Notes: generated from the letters alone by a model not told the origin. Counted from the stretch's first letter, positions 35,719 through 44,950 are shown. The stretch: 64,000 bases of DNA from an uncultured Granulosicoccaceae bacterium (GCA_937922675.1 CALAJN010000006.1:1-64000), one strand, 5' to 3'. Made by a program: numbers and translations.

Positions 35719-36616
35719 ATCAGTCGCCCCAGTAGGGCGTGGGCCGAATGGCCCAAAGCCGCGTCGCGTGTTTTCGCGTCGTAATATCTTTCTCTATGGC
35801 ATCCTCGGACTGGTTGCCTGCTACTACGCCTTGCCCTTGTACGTGATGGTTGTGACCTCATTGAAGGGCATGCCTGAAATACGCATGGGCAACATTTTTT
35901 CACCTCCGGTTGAGGTGACTTTTCAGCCTTGGGTCAAGGCCTGGGCCGAGGCTTGCACCGGGCTCAATTGTGATGGACTGAGTCGCGGTTTCTGGAATTC
36001 GGTGATGATCACGGTGCCGTCTGTTGTGTTATCCATTGCCATTGCATCGGTCAATGGTTATGCATTGGCTAACTGGCGTTTCAAGGGCGCGAATGTGTTC
36101 TTCACCATTCTGATCTTTGGTGCGTTCATCCCCTATCAGGTGATGATCTATCCTCTGGTCATCATCCTGCGTGAGATGGGCTTGTACGGCTCGTTCTGGG
36201 GACTGGTGCTAGTGCACAGCGTGTTTGGCATGCCTATTCTCACGCTTTTGTTTCGTAACTATTTTTCCAGCTTGCCCGAGGAGCTGTTCAAGGCCGCGCG
36301 TGTAGATGGTGCAGGCTTCTGGGGGATCTTTCTGAAGATCATGTTGCCAATGAGTGTGCCTATTTTCGTGGTGGCGATGATTCTGCAGATCACCGGCATC
36401 TGGAATGATTTCCTTTTTGGTGTGATCTACACCAAGCCTGCCAATTACCCGATGACAGTTCAGCTCAATAACATCGTGAATTCAGTTCAAGGCGTGAAGG
36501 AGTACAACGTCAATATGGCGGCTACGATGATTACGGCCTTGGTGCCGTTGACTGTCTATTTTATATCCGGGCGTTTGTTCGTCCGTGGAATCGCCGCTGG
36601 CGCGGTCAAGGGTTAG
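35711..36616 (+). CDS. ABC sugar permease, GtsC-like
   Basis: This 301-residue protein begins with GTG at 35711, preceded by ggagg 8 bases upstream. The GTG overlaps the GtsB-like stop. The EAA loop is PEELFKAARVDGAGFWGIF, and the tail VRGIAAGAVKG is shared with MalG relatives. Six membrane helices are seen. The second permease is completed by the ATPase gene 10 bases downstream. Confidence 0.9.
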   Translation: MTESVAPVGRGPNGPKPRRVFSRRNIFLYGILGLVACYYALPLYVMVVTSLKGMPEIRMGNIFSPPVEVTFQPWVKAWAEACTGLNCDGLSRGFWNSVMITVPSVVLSIAIASVNGYALANWRFKGANVFFTILIFGAFIPYQVMIYPLVIILREMGLYGSFWGLVLVHSVFGMPILTLLFRNYFSSLPEELFKAARVDGAGFWGIFLKIMLPMSVPIFVVAMILQITGIWNDFLFGVIYTKPANYPMTVQLNNIVNSVQGVKEYNVNMAATMITALVPLTVYFISGRLFVRGIAAGAVKG

Positions 36617-36626
36617 TTGGTAGCGT

Positions 36627-37715
36627 ATGAACCAGACCACATCTTCGGTATCCATTCGCGGCCTGGACCTGCACTTTGGAAGTGTCAAGGTACTCACAGA
36701 CCTTGATATAGAGATCGGTGAAGGCGAGTTTCTCGTTTTGTTGGGTTCATCCGGCTGCGGCAAGTCGACCTTGCTTAACTGCATCGCGGGCCTGTTGGAC
36801 GTCTCGGGGGGTGAGATCCACATCAAGGGGCGAAACGTCACTTGGGATGAGCCCAAGGATCGTGGTATCGGCATGGTGTTCCAATCCTATGCGTTGTACC
36901 CACAGATGACCGTGCGTGGCAATTTGTCCTTTGGCTTGAAGCAGGCCAAGGTTGCCAAGTCCGAGATAGAGTCTCGCGTGAAGCGGGCTGCTGAGGTGCT
37001 GCAGATCGAGGCCTTGTTGGAGCGCAAGCCTGCACAGCTCTCTGGTGGGCAGCGACAACGCGTGGCTATTGGTCGTGCACTGGTGCGTGATGTGGATGTG
37101 TTCTTGTTCGATGAGCCCTTGTCCAATCTTGATGCAAAGTTGCGTGCCAGTCTACGCGTAGAAATCAAGCGGCTGCATCAGCAATTGCACAACACCATGA
37201 TCTATGTGACACACGATCAGATTGAGGCGATGACGCTCGCTGACCGGATTGCCATCATGAAGGACGGCGCAGTTCAACAACTCGGCACTCCGCACGAGAT
37301 CTATAGCTCTCCAGTCAATCGCTATGTGGCCGCGTTTATCGGTTCTCCGAGCATGAATTTCTTCTCAGGCTCGCTGAGCGGAGATAATTTTGTTTCCGAT
37401 ACCATGACCCTGTCGATGGACCGTTATGCCTTTGATGGCACCGGTCGGCAAAACGGCAGGGTAGAACTCGGTGTTCGCCCCGAGCATGTTGCCTGTGATG
37501 AGGCCGCTCGTGACATGCCGTTTCAGGTCGAGGTGGATGTGGATGTGGTTGAGCCTATGGGCTCGGACACTCAAGTCTGGGGATCACTCCAGGGTGAGGA
37601 GTTTCGGTTTCGGGTCGACGGACAGAGCACCCTCAAGACTGGGGACAAGGTGCTTGTCGGCATCGACCCTGCGAGAACCTGCCTGTTTGATATGACTACT
37701 GAGTTGCGGCTGTAA
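36627..37715 (+). CDS. ABC sugar-import ATPase, MalK/UgpC-like
   Basis: This 362-residue protein has Walker A GSSGCGKST, signature LSGGQRQRVAIGRALVRD and Walker B VFLFDEPLSNLDAKLR. A C-terminal TOBE/OB regulatory domain from about 235 contains GVRPEHV. It is cotranscribed with the second permease set. Because the first set lacks its own ATPase, this protein could energise both, as MsmK and MalK-type ATPases are known to do in other bacteria; this is inferred from gene content. Confidence 0.92.
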   Translation: MNQTTSSVSIRGLDLHFGSVKVLTDLDIEIGEGEFLVLLGSSGCGKSTLLNCIAGLLDVSGGEIHIKGRNVTWDEPKDRGIGMVFQSYALYPQMTVRGNLSFGLKQAKVAKSEIESRVKRAAEVLQIEALLERKPAQLSGGQRQRVAIGRALVRDVDVFLFDEPLSNLDAKLRASLRVEIKRLHQQLHNTMIYVTHDQIEAMTLADRIAIMKDGAVQQLGTPHEIYSSPVNRYVAAFIGSPSMNFFSGSLSGDNFVSDTMTLSMDRYAFDGTGRQNGRVELGVRPEHVACDEAARDMPFQVEVDVDVVEPMGSDTQVWGSLQGEEFRFRVDGQSTLKTGDKVLVGIDPARTCLFDMTTELRL

Positions 37716-37763
37716 CTTCGCGCAGCACGGTCATGGCTCGATGACAAGAGGGCCAGGCCTGGA

Positions 37764-38141
37764 TCAAGCCGAAAGTGGAAGCCAGCGGCAGTAGCGCGAC
37801 GCTTCGTCTGTCACTGCGATGAGCATTGCGCCGCTCTCGGTGATGACAGAATCGATGACCGAATGCGCATTCGGGTTATTCGACCCCAATTGTCTCAACT
37901 GATCCATGATGGAGTGGGCACAGCAGTAATATTCGTCACCGTCTTGTTCGGTGTGCCAGTCTTTTGAGCCACTCAGGGAACGGTAGCGGCAGCTTGTACC
38001 GTCGAACTCGATTTCATCAACGAGTATCTTGTCGGCACCACCGTCGCGCATCAGGACGCCCTCTACACGTGTGGCTCGTGATGGGCTGCGGCCAAGCAGG
38101 CGAGGCTTGAGACTGTTCGGGTTCTTGATACGGATGGACAT
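37764..38141 (-). CDS. Conserved-looking hypothetical protein
   Basis: This 125-residue protein is of unknown function. It has no signal peptide or membrane segment. Cys residues occur as YYCCAH and RYCRW, and the middle is acidic (DKILVDEIEFDG). It lies on the minus strand at the end of the sugar operon. The reading frame has the residue mix of a real protein, but no family is recognised. Confidence 0.55.
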   Translation of the reverse strand: MSIRIKNPNSLKPRLLGRSPSRATRVEGVLMRDGGADKILVDEIEFDGTSCRYRSLSGSKDWHTEQDGDEYYCCAHSIMDQLRQLGSNNPNAHSVIDSVITESGAMLIAVTDEASRYCRWLPLSA

Positions 38142-38317
38142 GATCGCTGGCTGCGTTGAAAGTCTGGTCTATTCAACGATAGAAGTGGGTCTGAGTCCTG
38201 CACCAAAGGTGGTGCAATTCTGACGAATAGTGACATTCTTGGGCGATGCGTCGGGACGTTATCCAGTGCCTTGTCGTTGCAAGGTAGCCATGGTGTCCGA
38301 GCGGTTTCGGTGCGGAG

Positions 38318-38536
38318 TCAGCTTGCCGCGCGCACATGTTCGATCAACTCGCGCCCAAAGCCGTTGTCACCTCGCAAGTTTTCGCGACGCTTGTAGGCGC
38401 GCAGCGCAACCATGGTGCGCGCGCCGGGTATGCCATCGATCGGTCCATCATAGAGTCCGGCGTGTTGTAGTGCTTCCTGTACCAGTAACACGTCCGCTGT
38501 TGAGGCGATCGGTGAGCCTCGATGATTGCGCGTCAT
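38318..38536 (-). CDS. Small peptidoglycan-binding-like (PGB_1) protein
   Basis: This 72-residue protein is almost entirely one PG_binding_1-like repeat: VQEALQHAGLYDGPIDGIPG, then ARTMVALRAYKRRE. No signal peptide is seen, so export is unproven. Such a repeat usually occurs as part of a longer hydrolase or transpeptidase. It stands alone here on the minus strand, divergent from guanine deaminase, and the surroundings do not contain the rest of a larger enzyme. Confidence 0.7.
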   Translation of the reverse strand: MTRNHRGSPIASTADVLLVQEALQHAGLYDGPIDGIPGARTMVALRAYKRRENLRGDNGFGRELIEHVRAAS

Positions 38537-38762
38537 ATCAGGTCTCAGGGTGTCAGTCTCAGGGTAGGAGTCAGGCAGCGCTCGAGAAGTACTCGGTGGA
38601 CGGTGTTCTGGAGGCCACGCTGTGGCTCGGGCGGTGCACGATAGGCGAATCAGTCATGGAGGTACGCTGTTGTCGAGCCATCGGCATACGATACCGGACC
38701 TTGGAGTCTCGTCCTGGGCTATCGTGTGTGGACGATCACGAACGGCTCGGGGTGCAGTAAAG

Positions 38763-40139
38763 GTGTCTTCTGATAACAAGGCTGGCGTTGGACAGGTTTT
38801 TAGCGCGACCTGTTTGCACGCGCCGCGTCGCGACGTGCTGGAGGTCATGGATGACGTCGTGATTCATGTAGGCGAGGACGGGTTCATCCGTGAGGTGCTT
38901 GATCCCGGAGCGCCTGGTCGGGACGCATTGGTTGATGCGGCTCGCCAAGCTGGCAGCCTCAGTGTGATTCGATCGCCTCGATTCTTGATACCCGGCTTGG
39001 TTGATCTTCATATTCATGCACCACAATGGCCGCAGTTGGGCAAGGCCTTGCATCTCCCGTTAGAGGACTGGTTACAGCAAGCCACCTTTCCTCTGGAGAG
39101 CCGCTATTCGGACGTGGTCTTTGCCACCGCAACTTATCGCTCGCTGGTGTCAACCTTGCTCGCCAACGGCACCACTACGGCGGTCTACTTCGCCACACTG
39201 CATGATGAATCAACGCGTGTGCTGGCAGACATCTGTATAGAGCTGGGGCAACGGGCGCTGGTAGGTAGAGTCGCGATGGACCACCCCGGTGAGTGCCCCG
39301 ACTTCTACCGTGATGAATCCTCCGATGCTGCGGTGCGAGGTACTGATGATTTAATCGCCTACCTTGCGCGTGTCGGCAAAGGCCGGGTACTGCCGGCCAT
39401 AACACCGCGTTTCATTCCCAGTTGCACCGATGAGTTACTGGCAGGGTTGGGCGAACTTGCCGCACAACACGGTTGCCACATCCAGACGCATTGTTCTGAG
39501 AGCGACTGGGAGCATGATCATGTACTCGCGCGTATGGGTCGAAGTGACGCAGAGGCTCTGCATGAGTTTGGTCTCGTAGGGCGTCACTCCGTGTTGGCTC
39601 ACGCCAATCTGCTTGGAGATAGCGATATGGACCTGATCAAGCAACAAGGGGCAGGGGTTGCGCATTGTCCACTCTCCAATATCTATTTCTCAAGTGCGGT
39701 TTTCCCATTGCGACGTGCGCTCGAGAAGGGGTTGCACGTCGGTCTTGGCACCGATATTTCCGGTGGCCCCAGCGCCTCGATGTTCGAGACCTGCAAGCAT
39801 ACGGTGCACTCGGCACGCATGCTGGAACTCGGTGTGAATGCGCGCTTGTCGGCGGATGAGCGCGGTGTGCCGAACAGCCGTATCGATTTTATTGAAGCCT
39901 TTCACCTGGCAACCGCCGGAGGGGCTGTGGTACTCGATTTGCCAGTGGGGCGTTTTGAGCCAGGCTACCGTTTTGATGCTGTGCAGATCGACCCCGATGC
40001 GGTTGATGGGGGCATCCTGCGTTTCGATGGCCTGGATAGCACGGAAGATCTGCTGCAGAAGACCATCTATGGAGCGACACGGTCAAATATTGCGGCAGTC
40101 TGGGTAGACGGACAGGCAGTAGCCGAGCGTGCAGATTGA
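38763..40139 (+). CDS. guaD: Guanine deaminase
   Basis: This 458-residue amidohydrolase has the zinc-binding HIH (83-85) in IPGLVDLHIHAPQWPQ, then HCSESDWEHDH and the later GTDISGGPS strand. These fit guanine deaminase, which turns guanine into xanthine and ammonia. The start is a GTG at 38763, since no ATG exists nearby in frame. Purine breakdown genes do not flank it, and its place inside the sugar island is unexplained. A TIM-barrel isomerase gene follows after a 112-base gap. Confidence 0.88.
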   Translation: MSSDNKAGVGQVFSATCLHAPRRDVLEVMDDVVIHVGEDGFIREVLDPGAPGRDALVDAARQAGSLSVIRSPRFLIPGLVDLHIHAPQWPQLGKALHLPLEDWLQQATFPLESRYSDVVFATATYRSLVSTLLANGTTTAVYFATLHDESTRVLADICIELGQRALVGRVAMDHPGECPDFYRDESSDAAVRGTDDLIAYLARVGKGRVLPAITPRFIPSCTDELLAGLGELAAQHGCHIQTHCSESDWEHDHVLARMGRSDAEALHEFGLVGRHSVLAHANLLGDSDMDLIKQQGAGVAHCPLSNIYFSSAVFPLRRALEKGLHVGLGTDISGGPSASMFETCKHTVHSARMLELGVNARLSADERGVPNSRIDFIEAFHLATAGGAVVLDLPVGRFEPGYRFDAVQIDPDAVDGGILRFDGLDSTEDLLQKTIYGATRSNIAAVWVDGQAVAERAD

Positions 40140-40251
40140 TACAGGCGTCGGTTTGATAGAGTAACGTCGCCAAGGTCAGGAGGCTCTGGTATCCGCGTAT
40201 AGTTTTGCCGAGTTGCCAACGACCTGCCCACGTCACTCAAGCGATCAAGCG

Positions 40252-41010
40252 ATGCGAATTTCCTATCAGCTGTACAGCGCCAGAAATCACGGCCCGCTGG
40301 ATACGACTCTTGCCGAGCTGCGTGCCATCGGCTTTCGTCGGGTAGAGGGGTATGGAGGCTTGTTTGCCGATGTCGATGCGCTTGAACGAGCGCTTGACCA
40401 GCACGAGCTCAACATGCCGAGCGCTCATATGGGGCTCGATCTATTGGAATCGGAGCCCGACAAGGCCATCGCGATTGCTCGGCAATTGGGTATTGACAGT
40501 GTGTTCGCACCACACCTGGAAGAGAAAGACCGTCCGGTCGACGCGGCAGGCTGGCGAGCGCTGGCTGCACGCCTGGCCGCTGTTGGCAAACGCTTGTCCG
40601 ACGCGCACATCGTGTTTGGCTGGCACAACCATGATTTTGAGCTTATCGAGACAGCCGACGGGGCAGTACCGCTGACAGAGATCCTCGAACATGCGCCAGA
40701 CATTTACTGGCAGGCAGACCTCGCCTGGGTACAACGTGCCGGAGCAGACGCACAAGCCGTACTGGGCGCCCATCTGGGTCAACTCGCCTCGGTACACGTC
40801 AAGGACATCGCGCCCGCAGGTGAGTGTGTGGATGAGGACGGCTGGGCAGATCCGGGTGAAGGTGTCATGGACTGGAGCGTCTTGCTCGCATTGGCCAGTC
40901 AGAGTGAACGGGATGTCTTCTATGTGGCTGAGCATGACAATCCTTCAGATGCGGCGCGATTTGCACAACGTGCGTTTGCCTTTTTCGAGATGAAAGGGGC
41001 CGCTGTATGA
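40252..41010 (+). CDS. Sugar isomerase/epimerase, xylose-isomerase-like TIM barrel
   Basis: This 252-residue protein is of the AP-endonuclease-2 / xylose-isomerase-like group. It has the strand GWHNHDFELIE with its His and Glu metal ligands, then WQADLAWVQRAGAD and SVHVKDIAP. These enzymes isomerise or epimerise sugars or their keto forms using a divalent metal. Its stop overlaps the next start by 4 bases, so it is coupled with the Gfo/Idh/MocA dehydrogenase. This pairing is common in inositol and sugar-oxidation pathways. Confidence 0.88.
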   Translation: MRISYQLYSARNHGPLDTTLAELRAIGFRRVEGYGGLFADVDALERALDQHELNMPSAHMGLDLLESEPDKAIAIARQLGIDSVFAPHLEEKDRPVDAAGWRALAARLAAVGKRLSDAHIVFGWHNHDFELIETADGAVPLTEILEHAPDIYWQADLAWVQRAGADAQAVLGAHLGQLASVHVKDIAPAGECVDEDGWADPGEGVMDWSVLLALASQSERDVFYVAEHDNPSDAARFAQRAFAFFEMKGAAV

Positions 41011-42152
41011 CACGTCTTGGTGTGGGGATTGTGGGTTGCGGCAATATCTCGACTGCGTATTGTGAGCTGGCGCCGATGTACCGCTCAATAGAGATGCGGG
41101 CCTGTGCTGATCTTGATTCGGACATTGCTGCGGCGCGCGCCGCAGAATTCGGATTGACTGCCTGTACAGTTGATGAGGTCATGGCCCGGGATGACATCGA
41201 CATTGTGCTTAATTTGACGGTGCCAGCGGCTCATTCCGAGATCTCGCTTCGCGCTATCGCTGCAGGTAAGCACGTCTATTCAGAAAAGCCCTTCGTGTTG
41301 AGTGTAGATGAGGGGCTTGCCTTGAAGCTTCGCGCCAAGGAACGCGGGCTGCGTGTGGGCTCGGCCCCGGATACCTTTCTCGGTGGCAGCCATCAGCACG
41401 TACGGTCGCTGGTTGACACAGGCTCTATCGGCAAGGTGCTCAGTGCTACAGCACATGTAATGAGTCGTGGCATGGAGCACTGGCATCCCAATCCGGATTT
41501 TTTCTACCAGCCGGGCGGGGGGCCAGTACTTGATGTAGGCCCTTACTACATCACCAATCTGATACAACTGATAGGCCCGGTTGCACGCGTGCAAGCGGTT
41601 TGCACCACCCCGTTTTCAGAGCGCGAAGTGACCGCGGAAGAGCGGCGTGTTGATCGAGTGCCTGTTGGTACGCCAACGACTGTGCACGCCTTGCTTGAAT
41701 TTGTCAGTGGCGCTGTAGCCACCCTGGGTACCAGCTGGGATGTACACAGACATACGCAGCCTTTCATGGAATTACACGGTGAAACTGGCAGCGTTTCTCT
41801 CCCGGACCCCAACTTCTTCAGTGGCGATGTGTCGCTATGGCGCTCCGCGGAAGAGCCAGACTCACTTGAGGCGTTTTCGCACCCCTTTGGCGTCACCAAT
41901 TTTGAAGACAACAACGGCGTACCGCGTGCAAACTACCGTGCGGCAGGCCTTGCGGACATGGCAATGGCTATCCAGGAGAACCGTGCACACCGTTGCAATG
42001 ATGCACTGGCCTTGCATGCGGTAGATGTCATGACATCGATACTTGCAGCAGGTGAGTCCGGAGCACCGATTGAGCTCTCCACCACGTGTGATCGCCCGGA
42101 GGCCTTGTCCGCGAAGCAAGCGCAAGCCTTGCTGGTTGAGGCATCAGCGTAG
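41007..42152 (+). CDS. Gfo/Idh/MocA family NAD(P)-dependent sugar dehydrogenase
   Basis: This 381-residue protein has an N-terminal Rossmann fold (GVGIVGCGNISTAY), the EKP motif (VYSEKPF) that helps catalysis, and the family C-terminal domain. EKP is a hallmark of this group, which oxidises sugars or inositol. It overlaps the upstream isomerase gene (ATGA). The stop TAG is only a few bases before the first GH43 remnant, so they were probably once in one operon. Confidence 0.92.
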   Translation: MTRLGVGIVGCGNISTAYCELAPMYRSIEMRACADLDSDIAAARAAEFGLTACTVDEVMARDDIDIVLNLTVPAAHSEISLRAIAAGKHVYSEKPFVLSVDEGLALKLRAKERGLRVGSAPDTFLGGSHQHVRSLVDTGSIGKVLSATAHVMSRGMEHWHPNPDFFYQPGGGPVLDVGPYYITNLIQLIGPVARVQAVCTTPFSEREVTAEERRVDRVPVGTPTTVHALLEFVSGAVATLGTSWDVHRHTQPFMELHGETGSVSLPDPNFFSGDVSLWRSAEEPDSLEAFSHPFGVTNFEDNNGVPRANYRAAGLADMAMAIQENRAHRCNDALALHAVDVMTSILAAGESGAPIELSTTCDRPEALSAKQAQALLVEASA

Positions 42153-42154
42153 AT

Positions 42155-42545
42155 GTGATCACCAACCCGATTCTGCCCGGATTCCTGTGGTGTGTGGGCG
42201 CCGTGCCTCAGTCATGCTGACGGGCGTTTCTGGTTGATGTACACCGACGTGAAACGCTATGACGGCAACTTCAAGGACGCCCACAACTATCTGGTGAGCA
42301 CCACCGATATCGCGGGGCAGTGGTCGGAACCTGTATACCTTAACAGCAGCGGCTTTGATCCCTCCTTGTTCCACGAGAATGGTCGTCAGTGTTTGGTCAA
42401 TCTGCTCTGGAATCACCGAGCAGGCGCTCCCGGACATGAGGATTCCAGGAGCTGCTTTGGGGGCATCGTATTGCAGGAGTTCGACGAGGCCGCCGGTTGC
42501 TTGATCGGTGAGTCCCGATTCAGTTATGCGCCAGCCAAGGCTTAA
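42155..42545 (+). pseudogene. GH43 glycosidase remnant (deleted and frame-shifted)
   Basis: From GTG 42155 the frame reads VITNPILPGF, the conserved start of GH43 beta-xylosidases such as XynB. It then breaks. About 42189 onward a different frame reads GVWAPCLSHADGRFWLMYTDVK, which in the family lies some 60-70 residues later. The reading then follows the family (SGFDPSLFHENG, FGGIVLQEFDE) and stops at 42545 after about 118 residues. The catalytic half is missing. The join between frames looks like an internal deletion that also shifts the frame. The gene is dead; the frame from 42192 alone would be a 117-residue fragment. Confidence 0.85.
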
Positions 42546-42826
42546 CTCTTCTGGCGCGATACCCAGCTGACATGGCGTTGAACAGCGTCATCTTGTTGCA
42601 AGGCTTCAAGCGTATTCAGACGCTTGGCCAAGGTCATTTCGTCGTGCAGTTTGTGCAGTCCGCTATGACAACGACGACAGATATCAATACCTGCATTGAG
42701 TTGCTCGCGTGAATAGTCACGGCGAAAGCGTGGGCGACGGTGCATCTTGCGCGGTATCAGGTGGTGGAAAGTGAGGGCTGTGATGCGATCACACAAAGCG
42801 CAAGAGCCGTGTTTGAGCCGCGCCAT
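42542..42826 (-). CDS. Small HNH-type endonuclease-like protein
   Basis: This 94-residue protein has a Cys4 zinc site (CALC at 9-12, CRRC at 50-53) and the HNH pattern: HH at 21-22, Asn44 in LNAGIDIC, and His54/His58. It is thus a stand-alone HNH domain. Function could be a DNA or nicking enzyme, or a binding role; no restriction or phage partner is seen. Its stop overlaps the end of the GH43 remnant on the other strand, and it is divergent from the AlkA-like gene over 33 bases. Confidence 0.82.
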   Translation of the reverse strand: MARLKHGSCALCDRITALTFHHLIPRKMHRRPRFRRDYSREQLNAGIDICRRCHSGLHKLHDEMTLAKRLNTLEALQQDDAVQRHVSWVSRQKS

Positions 42827-42859
42827 CAGGCGTGTGTCGTCGCTGTAGAGTGTGCTGCC

Positions 42860-43489
42860 ATGAGCGCTATCTCATCACTTGACCGGCGATCGCTCGATGC
42901 AGCGATCAAGGTACTTGCCAAACGTGATCGCGTGTTGGCTGATCTGAGCCAGCGCTGGGGTGCTCCGCCGTTGTGGCGGCGCACTGCGTCCTTTCGGACC
43001 CTGGTGCATATTGTCATGGAGCAAAAGATTTCGCTGGCCAGTGCGCGTGCTGTGATGCAGCGCATTGAAGCATTGTGCCAGCCATTCACGCCCCAACGCT
43101 TTGTTGCTGTTGATCCTTCGGCTTTCCGCGATGCCGGTGCAAGCTTCGCCAAGATCGACTATTGTCGTTCCATTGCCATGGCAATGCTCGAAAAACGTCT
43201 CGTATTGAGTTCGCTTGACGCGATGGAGGATGCTGAGGTCATTGATGTGCTGACTGCTGTACGAGGTATTGGTCCATGGACGGCGGGTGTGTATCTGACC
43301 ATGGCTCTGTGTCGTGCGGATGCCTGGGCGAGCGGTGATCGAGCCTTGGCCGTGAGTGTGGCCGAGAGCTGGCAACTCGACGCGGTACCCGACTATCCTT
43401 CGCTGGATGCGTGGGCTGAGGCATGGCGGCCTTATCGGGGTGCCGCTTCGCGATTGCTGTGGCATGCCTATTTGTCGCGTCGCGCCTGA
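42860..43489 (+). CDS. AlkA-like DNA-3-methyladenine glycosylase
   Basis: This 209-residue HhH-GPD protein carries EQKISLASA and the helix-hairpin-helix VRGIGPWTAGVYLTMAL. The catalytic Asp lies in WASGDRALA (Asp160). It lacks the iron-sulphur Cys cluster of the endonuclease-III branch, which fits AlkA, an enzyme that removes alkylated purines. It lacks the first N-terminal domain of E. coli AlkA. ATG 42860 gives the usual first helix. Confidence 0.88.
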   Translation: MSAISSLDRRSLDAAIKVLAKRDRVLADLSQRWGAPPLWRRTASFRTLVHIVMEQKISLASARAVMQRIEALCQPFTPQRFVAVDPSAFRDAGASFAKIDYCRSIAMAMLEKRLVLSSLDAMEDAEVIDVLTAVRGIGPWTAGVYLTMALCRADAWASGDRALAVSVAESWQLDAVPDYPSLDAWAEAWRPYRGAASRLLWHAYLSRRA

Positions 43490-43646
43490 GTACCCCACGG
43501 GACCGGAGTTGCGATTGAAGTGAACGCGTCATGAATCTCATGTCCATCGTCCCATTGAAGTAGGTGGTGATATCGTTGTTACGAGTATCGTGGAGCCTGG
43601 TTCAGATGCTCAACACACCGCGATCACATTGGGAGAGGCATTGGCA

Positions 43647-44936
43647 ATGAGCTCACAAGAACAAGGCGCTTACCATAAATTTCGGGTAGCACATGCTGAC
43701 GCTCCGAGTGGCTGCCCGGTTGATCATGAATTTACAACCTTTGACCGGGAATACCTGAAAAACCCTTACGACAGGCTTGCTCGCATCAGGGCTGAGCACC
43801 CGGTTTTCTACTCCGAAAAGCTTGGCTATCTTGTGGTGACACGCATGGAAGATGTGCAGGAAATATTCAGGGACCACGAGCAGTTCTCCTCAGAGAATGT
43901 GCAGGATCCGGTGTTTCCTATCTGTGCCAATGCGTCTGCTGTGTTGGGCGTTGAGGATTTCAACCCGGTTGCCGTCATGTCCAATCGGCAACAACCTGAC
44001 CACACGCGAATCAAGAAATACACCAGTGCCGCGTTCTCTGGTCGACGGATGAAGTTGCTGGAGCCTTACATCAAAAAGCGTAGCCAAGAGCTGATAGACG
44101 CGATGCTCGATGCAGGCGGGCCAGTCGATTTTGTGAGTGCCTTTGGGCACCCGCTGCCTGGTCAGATCATCTTTCGCTTTTTGGGCTTTGATGAAAGTGA
44201 TGATGCGCAGCTGATTCGATGGACCGCCAACAGGATGGCCTTTACCTGGGGAAAGCCTAATGACAGTGAACAGGTGGAGATTGCGGAAAACATGCTGCGC
44301 TATTGGCGCTATTGTCGTAGACATGTGGCGCATCGCGTTGATCACCGCGCTGATGATCTGACCTCCGAGCTACTGGCCGCACACGATGCCGATCCAGAGC
44401 AACTCACCTACAGGGAAGTTGAGTCCATCATCTATGGTCTCTCATTCGCAGGTCACGAGATTGTCAGTAACTTCATGAGCAATGCCTTGTTGTGTCTTCT
44501 ACCACGACGCGATGACTGGTCTGCAATATCCAAGGATCCAACATTGATTGCCAATGCGCTGGAGGAAGTGCTGCGCTTTGAGTCACCGCAAACCAGTTGG
44601 CGCAGGATCACACGCAAGGAATCCAGCATTGGTGGTATCCACATCCCTGTGGGTACGCCGGTCTTTCTAAGCCTTGCAGCTGCCAACCGACAGCCAGAGC
44701 TGTTTCACTCTCCGAATTCGTTTGACATCAAACGGGAGAACGCTCGCAAGCACATATCATTTGGTCTTGGCATTCATTTTTGCCTTGGAGCACGACTTGC
44801 TCGTATGGAGGCTGCCATAGCGCTTGAGACGCTCGCCACACGCATACCCGATTTACGCTTGGTCGATGATCAGGATCTGAGCTACTCAGCCAATATCACG
44901 TTTCGTGGTCCTGAGGCCCTGATGGTTGACTGGTAG
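43647..44936 (+). CDS. Cytochrome P450
   Basis: This 429-residue soluble P450 has the heme-binding motif FGLGIHFCLGARLARME with ligand Cys379. The ExxR motif lies in LEEVLRFESPQ. The I-helix reads SFAGHEIVSN: the usual acid-Thr pair of AGx(D/E)T is Glu-Ile here, so the Thr that normally helps break oxygen is missing. It is preceded by gggagagg before ATG 43647. No redox partner (ferredoxin or reductase) lies next to it. The substrate is unknown. The missing Thr may point to another reaction type such as peroxide use. Confidence 0.9.
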   Translation: MSSQEQGAYHKFRVAHADAPSGCPVDHEFTTFDREYLKNPYDRLARIRAEHPVFYSEKLGYLVVTRMEDVQEIFRDHEQFSSENVQDPVFPICANASAVLGVEDFNPVAVMSNRQQPDHTRIKKYTSAAFSGRRMKLLEPYIKKRSQELIDAMLDAGGPVDFVSAFGHPLPGQIIFRFLGFDESDDAQLIRWTANRMAFTWGKPNDSEQVEIAENMLRYWRYCRRHVAHRVDHRADDLTSELLAAHDADPEQLTYREVESIIYGLSFAGHEIVSNFMSNALLCLLPRRDDWSAISKDPTLIANALEEVLRFESPQTSWRRITRKESSIGGIHIPVGTPVFLSLAAANRQPELFHSPNSFDIKRENARKHISFGLGIHFCLGARLARMEAAIALETLATRIPDLRLVDDQDLSYSANITFRGPEALMVDW

Positions 44937-44950
44937 GTTGTACAACATCT

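Noticed and set aside
38199-38216. Short stem tgcacc/ggtgca in the gap before the small minus-strand gene
   Set aside because: Only 6 bp, no T-tract on either strand; too weak to call a terminator.
42542-42826. HNH protein as a mobile intron or restriction enzyme
   Set aside because: No intron, methylase or phage gene is close, and it looks like a stand-alone HNH domain.
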